A stretch of 64,000 nucleotides of DNA from Demequina rhizosphaerae (GCF_000971255.1 NZ_BBMC01000002.1:496001-560000), one strand, 5' to 3'; shown: positions 54,238 through 63,659, numbered from the stretch's first letter. Numbers and translations are program-made. The notes: generated by a model not told the origin, from the letters alone.

Positions 54238-55017
54238 TCAACCGAAGCGGCCCGAGATGTAGTCCTCGGTGGCCTTCTCCGACGGCGTCGAGAACATCGT
54301 CGGGGTGTCGTTCATCTCGATGAGCTTGCCCGGCTTGCCGGTGCCCGCGATGTTGAAGAACGCGGTGCGGTCGGACACGCGCGCGGCCTGCTGCATGTTG
54401 TGGGTCACGATGACGATCGTGTAGTCGTTCTTGAGCTCCTGGATGAGGTCCTCGATCGCGAGCGTCGAGATCGGGTCGAGCGCCGAGCAGGGCTCGTCCA
54501 TGAGGAGCACGTCGGGCTTGATCGCGATCGCGCGGGCGATGCACAGACGCTGCTGCTGGCCGCCGGAGAGCGAGGAGCCCGGCTTGTCGAGGCGGTCCTT
54601 GACCTCCTCCCACAGGTTGGCGCCGCGGAGCGAGGCCTCGACGAGGTCGTCGGCGTCGGCGCGCGAGATGCGCTTGTTGTTGAGCTTCACGCCCGCGAGG
54701 ACGTTCTCCGCGATGGACATCGTGGGGAACGGGTTGGGGCGCTGGAAGACCATGCCGACGTGGCGGCGGACCGTCACGGGATCGACGCTGTCGGCGTAGA
54801 GGTTGACGCCGTCCATGAGGACCTCGCCCTCGACGCGGGCGCCGGGGATGACCTCGTGCATGCGGTTGAGCGTGCGGAGGAAGGTGGACTTGCCGCAGCC
54901 CGACGGGCCGATGAACGCCGTGACGGACTTGGGCTCGATCGACAGCGAGACGTCCTCGACCGCGAGGAAGTTGGAGTAGTAGACGTTCAGGTTGTTGACG
55001 TCGATGCGCTTGGACAC
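54238..55017 (-). CDS. pstB: Phosphate ABC transporter ATP-binding protein
   Basis: 259 residues. [20 protein letters not shown], Walker [70 protein letters not shown] and [21 protein letters not shown] are PstB hallmarks. Powers high-affinity phosphate uptake. It is the last gene of the pstSCAB operon. Confidence 0.98.
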   Translation of the reverse strand: MSKRIDVNNLNVYYSNFLAVEDVSLSIEPKSVTAFIGPSGCGKSTFLRTLNRMHEVIPGARVEGEVLMDGVNLYADSVDPVTVRRHVGMVFQRPNPFPTMSIAENVLAGVKLNNKRISRADADDLVEASLRGANLWEEVKDRLDKPGSSLSGGQQQRLCIARAIAIKPDVLLMDEPCSALDPISTLAIEDLIQELKNDYTIVIVTHNMQQAARVSDRTAFFNIAGTGKPGKLIEMNDTPTMFSTPSEKATEDYISGRFG

Positions 55018-55034
55018 AGGTGCTCCGGTTCTGG

Positions 55035-55997
55035 CTAGCGGCCGGTCTTGGGGGAGAAGTAGCGAGCGATGAGGCGCGCGATGAGGTTCAGCGCCATGAC
55101 GATGAGGATGAGGACCAGCGCGGCGCCCCAGGCGCGGTACTGGGTGATCTCGCCGATGCAGGTCTCGGTCGCGCAGGGCAGGGCGCCCTTCTCGTACTCC
55201 GAGATGATGAACACCGGCAGCGACATCATGCGGCCGTCGAAGAGGTTGAAGTTCATCGAGTCCGTGACGCCGACCGCGACGAGCAGCGGCGCCGTCTCAC
55301 CGATGACGCGGGCGATCGCGAGGGTCACGCCCGTGGTGATGCCGGCGATCGCCGTGCGGACGACCACCTTGATGACGGTCAGCCACTTCGGCACGCCGAG
55401 CGCGTACGAGGCCTCGCGCAGCTCGTTGGGCACGAGGCGCAGCATCTCCTCGGAGGAGCGCACCACGACGGGGATCATGAGCACGGACAGCGCGACCGCG
55501 CCGACGATGCCGAGCTTGGTGCCCGGCCCCATGATGATCGCGAACAGCGAGTAGGCGAACAGACCCGCGACGATCGACGGGATGCCCGTCATGACGTCGA
55601 CGAAGAAGGTGATCGCGCGCTTGAGCATGCCGGTGCCGTACTCGACCAGGTAGATCGAGGTGAGCAGGCCGATGGGGACCGAGATGATCGTGGCGGCGAG
55701 CGTCATGAGGACGGTGCCCCAGATCGCGTGCAGGATGCCGCCGTACGGCGCCTCGGAGCCGAACACGCCGCGCATGCTCTGCTGGAGGAACTCGAGGTTG
55801 AAGCCGGCGTCCAGGCCGTCCGCGTTCGAGATGAAGAAGATGTCGATGCCGTTGACGATCACCGTGACGGCGAGCCAGATCAGCGGGACGACGGCGAGCG
55901 CGAACGCGACGTAGATGATGCCGGTCATGCCGGCGTTCTTGATCCGGCGCGACCGCGAGATCCCCCCGAGGGGCGAGAGCGTGGTGGAGGTCGACAT
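55035..55997 (-). CDS. pstA: Phosphate ABC transporter permease PstA
   Basis: 320 residues, six membrane segments; the EAA loop is [21 protein letters not shown]. Extended extracytoplasmic loop after segment 1 ([18 protein letters not shown]). Partner of PstC. ATG 55997 overlaps the pstC stop by one base (TGATG). Confidence 0.97.
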   Translation of the reverse strand: MSTSTTLSPLGGISRSRRIKNAGMTGIIYVAFALAVVPLIWLAVTVIVNGIDIFFISNADGLDAGFNLEFLQQSMRGVFGSEAPYGGILHAIWGTVLMTLAATIISVPIGLLTSIYLVEYGTGMLKRAITFFVDVMTGIPSIVAGLFAYSLFAIIMGPGTKLGIVGAVALSVLMIPVVVRSSEEMLRLVPNELREASYALGVPKWLTVIKVVVRTAIAGITTGVTLAIARVIGETAPLLVAVGVTDSMNFNLFDGRMMSLPVFIISEYEKGALPCATETCIGEITQYRAWGAALVLILIVMALNLIARLIARYFSPKTGR

Positions 55998-56995
55998 CAG
56001 TTCGCTCCCGAGAATTCGCTGCGGCGGGACACGACCCAGCGCGCGAGCATGTTGACGAGCAGGGTGATCACGAACAGCGCGAGGCCCATCGCGATGAGCG
56101 AGTTCACGCCGAGGGCGTTGGCCTCGGGGAACTGCAGCGCGATGTATGCGGCGATGGTGTTGTGCTGGTTCGGCTGCAGGATGTACGGCGAGAACGTGAG
56201 TCCGGGGCTGATGATCATCAGCACGGCCATCGTCTCGCCGAGCGCGCGGCCCAGGCCGAGCATCGTCGCGCCGATCATGCCGGAGCGGCCGAACGGGAAG
56301 ACCGCCATGCGGATCATCTCCCAGCGCGTCGCGCCCATCGCGAGCGCGGCCTCCTCGTGCAGCTTGGGCGTCTGGAGGAAGACCTCGCGCGAGACGGCGG
56401 AGATGATCGGGATCACCATGATCGCGAGCACGATGCCCGCGGAGAGCGCCACGCGGCCGGTGAAGACCTCACCCGACTGCGGCGGCGCGAAGATCGGGAT
56501 CCATCCGAAGTAGTCGGCGAGCCATTGGTAGAAGGGCTGCAGGAAGGGCACGAGGACCGCGACGCCCCAGAGGCCGTAGACGACCGACGGGACCGCGGCG
56601 AGCAGGTCGATGAGGTAGCCCAGGCCCTGCGCGAGGCGGCGCGGGGCGAAGTGCGAGATGAAGAGCGCGATGCCGATGGAGACCGGCGTGGCCAGCAGCA
56701 GGGCGATCACCGAGATCAGCACCGTGCCGTAGACCAGGAAGCCGACGATCTCGAGGAGGCTCTGGCCGTCCTCCGGCTTGATGAAGGAGACCTTGTCGCC
56801 CAGCTCGGCGGCCGAGAGCGAGATCGCGGGCCACGCCTCCTCGAGGAGGAAGGTCGCGACCGCGGCGAGGGTGATGAGGATGAGCAGGCCGGCGCCGGTC
56901 GACAGCCACTTGAAGAAGCGGTTCGCGGCGGCGCCCGGATGGGTGCCGTAATCGCTCGCGGGTTCAGTCTCTGGCGACTGCTGGGTGGTGGTCAC
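55997..56995 (-). CDS. pstC: Phosphate ABC transporter permease PstC
   Basis: 332 residues from a GTG at 56995 preceded by GGGAGAC. An extended cytoplasmic start (TQQSPETEPASDYGTHPG) is followed by six membrane segments; the EAA loop is TPKLHEEAALAMGATRWEMIR. Forms the channel with PstA. Separated from pstS by a hairpin terminator. Confidence 0.97.
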   Translation of the reverse strand: MTTTQQSPETEPASDYGTHPGAAANRFFKWLSTGAGLLILITLAAVATFLLEEAWPAISLSAAELGDKVSFIKPEDGQSLLEIVGFLVYGTVLISVIALLLATPVSIGIALFISHFAPRRLAQGLGYLIDLLAAVPSVVYGLWGVAVLVPFLQPFYQWLADYFGWIPIFAPPQSGEVFTGRVALSAGIVLAIMVIPIISAVSREVFLQTPKLHEEAALAMGATRWEMIRMAVFPFGRSGMIGATMLGLGRALGETMAVLMIISPGLTFSPYILQPNQHNTIAAYIALQFPEANALGVNSLIAMGLALFVITLLVNMLARWVVSRRSEFSGAN

Positions 56996-57034
56996 TCGCG
57001 GGTCTCCCTTGGTTGTCGCCCATCGTAATGGGCA

Positions 57035-57073
57035 AGGTGGTGGGCCCACCCGTCGAGGGCGGGCCCACCACCT
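57035..57073 (-). terminator. Partial terminator between pstS and pstC
   Basis: AGGTGGTGGGCCC (57035-57047) and GGGCCCACCACCT (57061-57073), perfect 13-bp arms, 19 bases beyond the pstS stop. It would reduce read-through so that the binding protein is made in excess. Confidence 0.85.
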
Positions 57074-57091
57074 CTAGGCACTGCTGCGCGG

Positions 57092-58222
57092 TCAGCCCGC
57101 GGCGATCTCGTCGAGGATCGACTCGACCTGAGCGGAGAGCTCCGAGGTCAGCGGCGCCGAACCGGCGGCCGAGGCGGCAGCGGCCTGGCCCTCGTCCGAG
57201 GCGACGTACTTCTCGAAGGCGGTGACGAGCGCACGCTCGGTCTCGTCGTCGTACTGCGAGCAGACGATGTGGTACGAGACGAGGGTGAGCGGGTAGGCCG
57301 ACGAGTCGGTCGTGGTGCGGTCGATCGCGTACGCGAGGTCGTTCTCACCGTTGGCGGAGTCGGACAGCGGCGACGCGGCGATGATGTTCGCGGCGGCCTC
57401 GGCCGAGTAGGGCACGTACTCCTCGCCCACCTTGAGCGCGACGGTGCCGAGCGAGCCCGCACGCGAGGCGTCGGCGTAGCCGATCGCGCCGTTGGTCGAG
57501 GTGACGGTGTCGACAACGGCCGAGGTGCCGTCCGCACCGACCGACTGGTCGGCGGCGGTCGAGAACTCCTTGGTGGCCTCGTACGGCCACGCGCCGTTCG
57601 ACGCCTGCTCGAGGTAGTCGGTGAAGTTGTCCGAGGTGCCGGACGAGTCCGAGCGGTACACGACGGTGATGTTGGTCGACGGGAGCTCGACGCCCTCGTT
57701 CTGCGACGCGATGGCGTCGTCGTCCCACGTCGTGATGTTGCCGTCGAAGATGTTCGCGATGGTCTCGGCGTCGAGGTTGATCGAGTCGACACCCTCGAGG
57801 TTGAAGATCACGGCGACCGGCGAGATGTACATCGGGAGGTGGTACGCGCCACCGTCGCCGTCGCAGCGCTCGACCGCGGTCGCGTACTCCGACTCGTCGA
57901 GCAGACCGTCGGAGCCGGCGAACGGCACGGCGCCCGCGAGGAACTGCTCGATACCGCCGCCCGAGCCGACCGGGTCGTAGCCGACGGTGACGTCGGCGTT
58001 GGCAGCCTGGAAGCCGGCGCGCCACGCGTCCATGGCGGACTCCTGCGACGAGGCGCCGGCGCCCTGGAGGTTGCCCGAGAGCTCCATCATCGCGTCGGCG
58101 GTGGACTCGGACGCCGACGAGGTGTCACCGGCGGGCTCCTCGTTGGAGGCCGAGCAGGCGGCGAGCGACAGCGAGAGAGCGGCGGCGGTCAGGACGACTC
58201 CGCTACGGGTGAAAGCCTTCAC
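57092..58222 (-). CDS. pstS: Phosphate-binding lipoprotein PstS
   Basis: 376 residues from a GTG at 58222 (GAGGAA upstream). Lipobox LSLSLAACSAS; phosphate contacts expected in LQGAGASSQESAM, DPVGSGGGIEQFLAG and VYRSDSSGTSDNFTDYL. Captures phosphate for PstCAB. Three 11-base PHO-box repeats lie 87-119 bases upstream. Asp/Ser-rich linker after the lipidation site. An alternative ATG at 58246 is less likely. Confidence 0.97.
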   Translation of the reverse strand: MKAFTRSGVVLTAAALSLSLAACSASNEEPAGDTSSASESTADAMMELSGNLQGAGASSQESAMDAWRAGFQAANADVTVGYDPVGSGGGIEQFLAGAVPFAGSDGLLDESEYATAVERCDGDGGAYHLPMYISPVAVIFNLEGVDSINLDAETIANIFDGNITTWDDDAIASQNEGVELPSTNITVVYRSDSSGTSDNFTDYLEQASNGAWPYEATKEFSTAADQSVGADGTSAVVDTVTSTNGAIGYADASRAGSLGTVALKVGEEYVPYSAEAAANIIAASPLSDSANGENDLAYAIDRTTTDSSAYPLTLVSYHIVCSQYDDETERALVTAFEKYVASDEGQAAAASAAGSAPLTSELSAQVESILDEIAAG

Positions 58223-58308
58223 TTCGAATTCCTCACGTTTGATCACGGGGCCCGGCTTCTTGCCGGATGACCATCACGGTAGGCAGACGAGGTAACGGAC
58301 CGCACGAG

Positions 58309-58341
58309 GGATTCTGAACTGAGGGTGAACATCCGGTGAAC
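58309..58341 (-). promoter_or_regulatory. PHO box of the pst operon
   Basis: Minus strand: GTTCACCGGAT, GTTCACCCTCA, GTTCAGAATCC, three direct repeats with exact 11-base period, the pattern bound by PhoP/RegX3-type response regulators in Actinobacteria. The gap 58223-58545 otherwise holds three 10-mer-type copies (58366, 58390, 58454) and a family A repeat. Confidence 0.9.
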
Positions 58342-58426
58342 CGGGGCCCCTCGTTATCGAAACGTGACGATGCGCGGCGGCGTCTCGGCCGCATCGTCCC
58401 GTTTGCGAGGTCCCCGCCCGCCCACC

Positions 58427-58543
58427 CCGTGGACCTCTCCACGCACGCTCCCCCGCATCGTCCCGCCGCATGGCATGTGGACGTTCACAGACCGGCGCTC
58501 GTGTGGAGGGGTGCCCCAGCCGCGTGGAGGGGTGCCCGGGTGG
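58427..58543. repeat. Family A intergenic repeat, copy 4 (rearranged)
   Basis: GGACCTCTCCACGC starts at 58431; the right end is present twice as GTGGAGGGGTGCC (58503, 58523). The centre contains a 10-mer (58454) and GTGGACGTTCACA. It ends three bases before the regX3 stop codon. Confidence 0.7.
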
Positions 58544-58545
58544 GG

Positions 58546-59241
58546 TCAGACCTCGAACGAGTAGCCGACCCCGCGCACCGTCTGGATGAGCGACGGCTCG
58601 GAGGGGTCCGTCTCGACGCGGCTGCGGATGCGCTTGATGTGGACGTCGAGGGTCTTGGTGTCGCCGAAGTAGTCGGAGCCCCACACCCGGTCGATGATGA
58701 CCTGGCGCGGCAGCACGCGGCCGGCGTTCTGCGCGAGCAGGTGGAGGAGCGCGAACTCCTTGGGCGGCAGCGACTGGGTCTCGCCGCCCCGCGTCATCTG
58801 CAGGCGCTCGGGGTCGAGCGTGAGCCCCGCGATCGTGAGCCGCTCGGGCTCGTCGACGATGTCCCGCTGGCCGCCCGCGTAGCGGCGCAGCACGCTGCGG
58901 ATGCGGGCGACGAGCTCGCGGCCCGAGTACGGCTTGGTGACGTAGTCGTCCGCGCCGAGCTCGAGGCCGATGATCTTGTCCACCTGGTCGTCCTTGGCGG
59001 TCACCATGATGATCGGCACGTCCGAGCGCTCGCGCACCGCCTTGAAGACCTCGGGTCCGGACATGCCGGGCAGCATGAGGTCGAGCAGGATGAGGTCCGC
59101 TCCGTCGCGCGTGAACGCGTCGAGCCCCGCGGTGCCCGAGGCGGCGAGCTCGACGACGAAGCCCTCCCTCTCGAGCAGGAACTGCAGGGAGTCGCGATAC
59201 GACTCCTCGTCCTCGACGACGAGGATCCGCGCCTCGGTCAT
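58546..59241 (-). CDS. regX3: OmpR-family response regulator RegX3 (phosphate)
   Basis: 231 residues. Receiver: ILVVEDEESYRDSLQFLLE (acidic pocket), ILLDLMLPGMSG with the phospho-Asp near residue 52, TAKDD, and KPYSGRELVARI. Winged-helix output: LPPKEFALLHLLAQNAGRVLPR, TLDVHIKRIRSRVE, VRGVGYSFEV. Activated by SenX3, it binds the PHO boxes seen before pstS and before senX3/phoU. ATG 59241 overlaps the senX3 stop (ATGA). Confidence 0.96.
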   Translation of the reverse strand: MTEARILVVEDEESYRDSLQFLLEREGFVVELAASGTAGLDAFTRDGADLILLDLMLPGMSGPEVFKAVRERSDVPIIMVTAKDDQVDKIIGLELGADDYVTKPYSGRELVARIRSVLRRYAGGQRDIVDEPERLTIAGLTLDPERLQMTRGGETQSLPPKEFALLHLLAQNAGRVLPRQVIIDRVWGSDYFGDTKTLDVHIKRIRSRVETDPSEPSLIQTVRGVGYSFEV

Positions 59242-60350
59242 GATGCCTCCTGGTGAACGGCGAGCTTGAAGGTGAAGGTGGAGCCGACGCCCGGCTCGGA
59301 CCACACGCCGACGGAGCCGGAGTGCTGCAGGGCGATGTGCTTGACGATGCTGAGGCCGAGGCCGGTGCCGCCGGTGTCCCGGGCGCGCGCGGGGTCCGCG
59401 CGGTAGAAGCGCTCGAAGATGCGCTCCTGGTCCTTGTCGCCGATGCCGATGCCGCGGTCGATGACGGAGACGGCCGCGACGCCGTCGCGCGCGTCCAGCG
59501 AGATCGTGACGGCGGTGTCCGGATCCGAGTACTGGACCGCGTTGTCGACGAGGTTGCGCAGGGCCATGACGAGCAGGTCGCGGTCGCCGTACACGTAGGG
59601 GCGCGCGCGCATGTCCGTGATGAGGCGGATCTGCTTGGCGTCCGCCGTGACCTTGGCGGCCTCGACCGCCTCGTGCACCACGCCGTCGAGATGGAGCAGC
59701 TCCTGGTCGACCACCGGGCCGCCGGACTGGAGGCGCGTGATCTCGATGATCTCCTGGATGAGCTTGGTGAGGCGCCGCGCCTCCTTGCGCATCTTCTTCG
59801 CGAACTTCCTCACGACCTCGGGGTCGTCGTGCGCCTCCTCGATGGTCTCCGCGAGGAGGCTGAGGGCGCCGATGGGCGTCTTGAGCTCGTGCGAGACGTT
59901 GACGGCGAACTCGCGGCGCGACTGCTCGGCGGCGCGCGACTCGGTGTTGTCGTTGACGAGGGCGAGGCACAGCTCCTCGTCGATCGGCGTGACGCGCGCG
60001 TGGACGAAGCGGGGGGTCTTGAGCACGCCGCGCTGGACCGCGATCTCGGACTCGATCGGCTCGCCGCGGCGCCATGCCTGCTCCGCGAGGTCCGCGAGCT
60101 CGGTGTTGAGCGCGCCGTCCGGACGCGCGACGCCGAGCGCGGCGGCGGCCTGGTTGCTGAACGCGCTGCGCCGGTCGCGGCGGATCACGACGGCGCCCGC
60201 CTGGAGAGCGGCCATGAGCTGGCGCGTCCGATGCGGGACCAGGGTGGTCTCCTGCATCACCTCGCGGCGCCGGAAGTACGACACGGCGGCGACGATGGCG
60301 GCTCCGATCGCCATCCCCAGCGCAAGCGCGACCCACACCTCCGGACTCAT
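59238..60350 (-). CDS. senX3: Sensor histidine kinase SenX3
   Basis: 370 residues. One N-terminal membrane segment (EVWVALALGMAIGAAIVAAV), a PAS-like region, H-box VNVSHELKTPIGALSLLAE, N-box MALRNLVDNAVQYSD, and G-boxes VIDRGIGIGDKDQERIFERF, GTGLGLSIVKHIA. Senses phosphate limitation through PhoU/Pst and phosphorylates RegX3. Start ATG 60350; divergent from phoU with PHO-box repeats between. Confidence 0.95.
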   Translation of the reverse strand: MSPEVWVALALGMAIGAAIVAAVSYFRRREVMQETTLVPHRTRQLMAALQAGAVVIRRDRRSAFSNQAAAALGVARPDGALNTELADLAEQAWRRGEPIESEIAVQRGVLKTPRFVHARVTPIDEELCLALVNDNTESRAAEQSRREFAVNVSHELKTPIGALSLLAETIEEAHDDPEVVRKFAKKMRKEARRLTKLIQEIIEITRLQSGGPVVDQELLHLDGVVHEAVEAAKVTADAKQIRLITDMRARPYVYGDRDLLVMALRNLVDNAVQYSDPDTAVTISLDARDGVAAVSVIDRGIGIGDKDQERIFERFYRADPARARDTGGTGLGLSIVKHIALQHSGSVGVWSEPGVGSTFTFKLAVHQEAS

Positions 60351-60377
60351 GGCGCCACAGTATCCATGGGCCTCGGC

Positions 60378-60415
60378 GTTCACCCAATGTTCACGGGCGC
60401 CACCTGTTGTTCACC
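60378..60415 (+). promoter_or_regulatory. PHO box between senX3 and phoU
   Basis: GTTCACCCAAT and GTTCACGGGCG at an 11-base period (60378, 60389), and a third GTTCACC at 60409 out of strict phase. Shared by two divergent genes, so RegX3 may control both. Confidence 0.8.
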
Positions 60416-60489
60416 CTGATGGGTGGGGTGATCGCGCGTCTCACCCAGGGACGATGCCACACTAGGAGCGCTAGCAATCAAGGAGAGTC

Positions 60490-61149
60490 ATGCGCACCCT
60501 GTTCAACGCCGAGATGGCGGACCTCGCCGAGGACCTCGTCGCGATGGCGCGCCACGTCGAGACCGCGATCACCAAGGCGTCGGAGGCCATCCTCACCGGG
60601 AACCTCGAGGCCGCCCAGTCCGTGATCGCCGAGGACGAGCAGCTCGACGACCTCGAGACGCAGGTCGACGAGCGCTGCGTGCTGCTCATCGCGCAGCAGC
60701 AGCCGGTCGGCCTCGACCTGCGCACGATCATCTCCGCGCTGCGCATCTCCGCGGCGCTCGAGCGCATGGGCGACCTCGCCTCGCACATCGCCAAGGACGT
60801 GCGCCGCTCGTACCCCGAGTCGCCCATCCCCGACTCGCACCGCGAGATCATCGAGAGCATGTGCGCCGCCGCGACCGAGGCCGCCGGCGAGATCATCCGC
60901 CTGCTCGAGACGCGCGACCTCAACGTCGCCGCCGCGATCGTCGAGGACGACGACACGCTCGACGCGCTTCACGAGCGGGCCTACAAGAGCCTCACCGACG
61001 GCTCCTACACGGGATCGCCGCAGAACACCCTCGACATCGCGCTCCTCGCGCGCTACTTCGAGCGCTTCGGCGACCACGCCGTGGGCATCTCGCGCCGCAT
61101 CGTCTACCTGGTCACCGGCGACCACTCGGGCGACGACGCCAAGATCTGA
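60490..61149 (+). CDS. phoU: Phosphate transport regulator PhoU
   Basis: 219 residues, two three-helix repeats with metal-cluster motifs EDEQLDDLETQVDERC and LERMGDLASHIAKDV, EDDDTLDALHERAYKSL, and FERFGDHAVGISRR. Keeps SenX3 off when phosphate is plentiful and modulates PstSCAB. ATG 60490 preceded by AAGGAG. Followed by a strong terminator. Confidence 0.97.
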   Translation: MRTLFNAEMADLAEDLVAMARHVETAITKASEAILTGNLEAAQSVIAEDEQLDDLETQVDERCVLLIAQQQPVGLDLRTIISALRISAALERMGDLASHIAKDVRRSYPESPIPDSHREIIESMCAAATEAAGEIIRLLETRDLNVAAAIVEDDDTLDALHERAYKSLTDGSYTGSPQNTLDIALLARYFERFGDHAVGISRRIVYLVTGDHSGDDAKI

Positions 61150-61166
61150 CGTCCGTCCGGACGCGC

Positions 61167-61199
61167 GAAGGGCCCCGACCTGCTGGTCGGGGCCCTTCT
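61167..61199 (+). terminator. Terminator of phoU
   Basis: AAGGGCCCCGACC (61168-61180) and GGTCGGGGCCCTT (61185-61197) with a four-base loop, 19 bases beyond the stop, followed by TCTGCTG. Confidence 0.9.
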
Positions 61200-61210
61200 G
61201 CTGTCTCCGG

Positions 61211-61293
61211 CGACCGGGCGACGCGGCGACCCGGCGACCCGGCGACCCGGTGATCGGCTCGCCCGGCGACCGGGCGACCCGGCGACCGGCTCG
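61211..61293. repeat. Short tandem CCGGCGAC-type repeats
   Basis: Eight or more imperfect copies of an 8-base unit (CCGGCGAC, CCGGGCGA), again at 61436-61461. GC-rich simple repeat in the convergent space between phoU and gpmA. Confidence 0.75.
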
Positions 61294-61389
61294 CCAGAAG
61301 GATCGAACGCGCATCGATCCGTCATGCGTGCCGGATCCGGCACGTACGGCGGACCGTTGGCGCATCGGTCCGTCATGCGTGCCGGGGCG
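61276..61389. repeat. 114-bp direct repeat, unit 1
   Basis: Same length as and nearly identical to 61445-61558 (offset 169). Each unit itself contains a 23-base block (CATCGRTCCGTCATGCGTG plus CCGG) twice, 51 bases apart. No coding sense. Confidence 0.85.
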
Positions 61390-61444
61390 GGACCAGGACG
61401 AGCGCCAGGGCCTTCTGCTGTGACGGGCGCCCTCGCGACCCGGC

Positions 61445-61558
61445 GACCCGGCGACCGGCTCGCCAGGCGGATCGAACGCGGATCGATCCGTCATGCGTGC
61501 GGGATCCGACACGTACGGCGGACCGTTGGCGCATCGGTCCGTCATCCGTGCCGGGGCG
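61445..61558. repeat. 114-bp direct repeat, unit 2
   Basis: Second unit, about seven differences from the first. Between and after the units are further CCGGCGAC and GGAGCC repeats (61571-61592), then a 10-mer copy at 61598. The whole 537-base gap 61150-61686 has no gene I can support. Confidence 0.85.
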
Positions 61559-61635
61559 CGGGCCGCGGGCCGGAGCCGGAGCCGGAGCCGGAGCCGCCGC
61601 ATCGTCCCGCCGTCGGACCCCGCCCCCCGGACGCA

Positions 61636-61669
61636 CGAGGGGCCCCGACCTCGCGGTCGGGGCCCCTCG
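61636..61669 (-). terminator. Terminator of gpmA
   Basis: CGAGGGGCCCCGACC (61636-61650) and GGTCGGGGCCCCTCG (61655-61669), 15-bp arms, 4-base loop. Its core is the same GGGGCCCCGACC palindrome as the phoU terminator. Confidence 0.9.
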
Positions 61670-61686
61670 GCGTCGCGCGGAACGCG

Positions 61687-62433
61687 CTACTTCTTCTTGC
61701 CCTGGTTGGCGACGGCCTGGATGGCGGCCGCGGCGGCCTCGGGGTCGAGGTAGGTGCCGCGCGGGTTGGTCGGCTTCAGGGTCTCCTCGTCGAGGTGGTA
61801 GACGAGCGGGATGCCGGTGGGGATGTTGACGCCCACGATCTCGTCGTCCGCGATGTCGTCGAGGTGCTTGACGATCGCGCGCAGCGAGTTGCCGTGCGCC
61901 GCGACCAGCGTGGTCTTGCCGGCCTTGAGGTCGGGGACCACCTGCTCCTCCCAGTAGGGAAGGGCGCGCTCGAGGACGTCCTTGAGGCACTCGGTCTTGG
62001 GGATCGGCTCGCCGGCGTAGCGCGGGTCGCCCTCCTGCGTGTACGGGTTGTCGTCCGAGATGGCCGGCGGCGGCACGTCGTACGAGCGGCGCCAGATCAT
62101 GAACTTCTCCTCGCCGAACTGCTCGAGGGTCTCGGCCTTGTTCTTGCCCTGGAGGTCGCCGTAGTGGCGCTCGTTGAGGCGCCAGTGACGCTTCACGGGG
62201 ATCCAGTGGCGGTCCGCGGAGTCGAGCGCGAGGTTCGCGGTCATGATCGCCCGGCGCAGCAGCGAGGTGTGGACGACGTCGGGGAGGATGCCCTCCTCCT
62301 TGAGGAGCTCGCCGCCGCGCACGGCCTCGCCCCAGCCCTTGTCGTTCAGCGGGACGTCGACCCAGCCCGTGAACAGGTTCTTCTCGTTCCAGTCGCTCTC
62401 GCCGTGGCGGAGCAGGATCAGTGTGTAGGTCAT
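61687..62433 (-). CDS. gpmA: 2,3-bisphosphoglycerate-dependent phosphoglycerate mutase
   Basis: 248 residues. [20 protein letters not shown] (phospho-His), [30 protein letters not shown], and [16 protein letters not shown] (second His). Interconverts 3- and 2-phosphoglycerate in glycolysis. Position next to phoU/senX3 is conserved in Actinobacteria. ATG 62433 has only a weak SD. Confidence 0.97.
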   Translation of the reverse strand: MTYTLILLRHGESDWNEKNLFTGWVDVPLNDKGWGEAVRGGELLKEEGILPDVVHTSLLRRAIMTANLALDSADRHWIPVKRHWRLNERHYGDLQGKNKAETLEQFGEEKFMIWRRSYDVPPPAISDDNPYTQEGDPRYAGEPIPKTECLKDVLERALPYWEEQVVPDLKAGKTTLVAAHGNSLRAIVKHLDDIADDEIVGVNIPTGIPLVYHLDEETLKPTNPRGTYLDPEAAAAAIQAVANQGKKK

Positions 62434-62487
62434 GCGGTCAGCCTAATGGGGACCGCGTCCCCGGCGCGTGGCCAACGTCCCACCCCT

Positions 62488-62591
62488 CCCTGACAGTGCG
62501 AACGGATCTCGAGGCGACACGCCGGTGATCCGCTCCTCGTCACTCGCGACGCGCCGCGCAACCGGGACCGACTCCGTTCGGAGTGTCAGGG
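62488..62591. repeat. Family B intergenic repeat, copy 4
   Basis: CCCTGACAGTGCGAACGGA (62488-62506) faces TCCGTTCGGAGTGTCAGGG (62573-62591), 19-bp arms with two mismatches. The stop codon of the lactonase gene (62586-62588) lies inside the right arm. Confidence 0.85.
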
Positions 62592-63659
62592 ATGGGAAGC
62601 GACCACGCAGGCCGGGCTCGTCACCTCGCCCGCCGCGTACGGAAGCTCCGCGATGTCGCCGATCCCGCCCTCCGGCGGCATCCCGATGACGTCCGCGAGC
62701 GCGAAGGACCGCACCCGATGACCGCGCTCCTCCCCCACGAGCAGCCGGTCGCCGATCGCCGCGAAGTACCGCGGCCAGTGCCCCGCATCGAACGCGCCCC
62801 GGTAGGTGAGCTCGCCCTCGGGGGCGACGTCGAAGACGGAGATCACGTCCGCGCCGCGGACGCTCGCGAGCAGCACGTCGCCCGTGTGTCCCGGGACGAG
62901 CGCGACATGCGCGTCCTGGCTCTCGGCGCTGCGCGGCAGCGCCAGCGTCGAGGGCGTCTCGGCGATGACGGTCGCGGTGGACGATGCGTCGTCCCAGCGG
63001 AGCGTGCGGAGCCGGTGGTCGAGCTCGCACGTGACATAGAGGAGGTGTCCGCGGACCGCGACGTGGCGCGGGCCCGCGCCGGGCGGAAGCGTCGCGGCGA
63101 TCCCGTCGGGCTCGAGCAGGCCGCCGTCGAGGAGGCGGTAGCGGCGGAGCTCGTCGGTGCCGAGGTCGGCGACGAGCACGTGCCGGCCGCCGGGAGCGAG
63201 CAGCGCCGAGTGCGCGTGCGGCCCCTCCTGGCGGTCCTCGTTCGGGCCCGAGCCCGCGTGCCCCAGCAGCTGCGCCGGCGCATCGTCCACCGGCAGGCCG
63301 TCCTCGCCGAGCGGGACGACCGCGAGGTCGCCGCTCGAGTAGTGGCTGACGTAGAGCGTGCGGGCGTCGGCGCCGAGGAGCAGGTGGCACGCGTCGGCGC
63401 CGCCGGTCGCGAGGCGCGCGACGATGCGCGGCGCGGCCGGGCGGAGCACGTCGAGCACGACGACCTCGCTCGCGGGCAGCTCGCAGGCCGCGTAGACGAG
63501 CGGGAGGCGCGGGTGCGCGAGGAGGAAGGACGGCGCGGGCAGGTCCAGGACCTGCTCCGCCGCAGGGTCATCGGGTCGGGAGGACCGCCAGATCCCCTCG
63601 CCCAGCCCCGCCGGGGTGCCGAGCCCCGCCGCCGGGTAGGTGCCCCAGAGGAGCGTCAC
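62586..63659 (-). CDS. Lactonase-type seven-bladed beta-propeller protein (COG2706)
   Basis: 357 residues; repeated blade motifs such as LAHPRLPLVYAACELPASEV, LGADARTLYVSHYSSGDLAV, LLAPGGRHVLVADLGTDELR and GAGPRHVAVRGHLLYVTCEL match the YkgB/6-phosphogluconolactonase propeller family. No signal peptide, so cytoplasmic. It may hydrolyse 6-phosphogluconolactone, but many members have other or unknown roles. GTG 63659 overlaps the lsr2 stop (GTGA), so it is co-transcribed with lsr2. Its 3' end lies in a family B repeat. Confidence 0.85.
   Translation of the reverse strand: MTLLWGTYPAAGLGTPAGLGEGIWRSSRPDDPAAEQVLDLPAPSFLLAHPRLPLVYAACELPASEVVVLDVLRPAAPRIVARLATGGADACHLLLGADARTLYVSHYSSGDLAVVPLGEDGLPVDDAPAQLLGHAGSGPNEDRQEGPHAHSALLAPGGRHVLVADLGTDELRRYRLLDGGLLEPDGIAATLPPGAGPRHVAVRGHLLYVTCELDHRLRTLRWDDASSTATVIAETPSTLALPRSAESQDAHVALVPGHTGDVLLASVRGADVISVFDVAPEGELTYRGAFDAGHWPRYFAAIGDRLLVGEERGHRVRSFALADVIGMPPEGGIGDIAELPYAAGEVTSPACVVASHP

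Noticed and set aside
61211..61558. Possible CRISPR array
   Set aside because: Repeat units are 8 bp or 114 bp and the 'spacers' are themselves repeats; no cas genes. It is a nested direct-repeat array.
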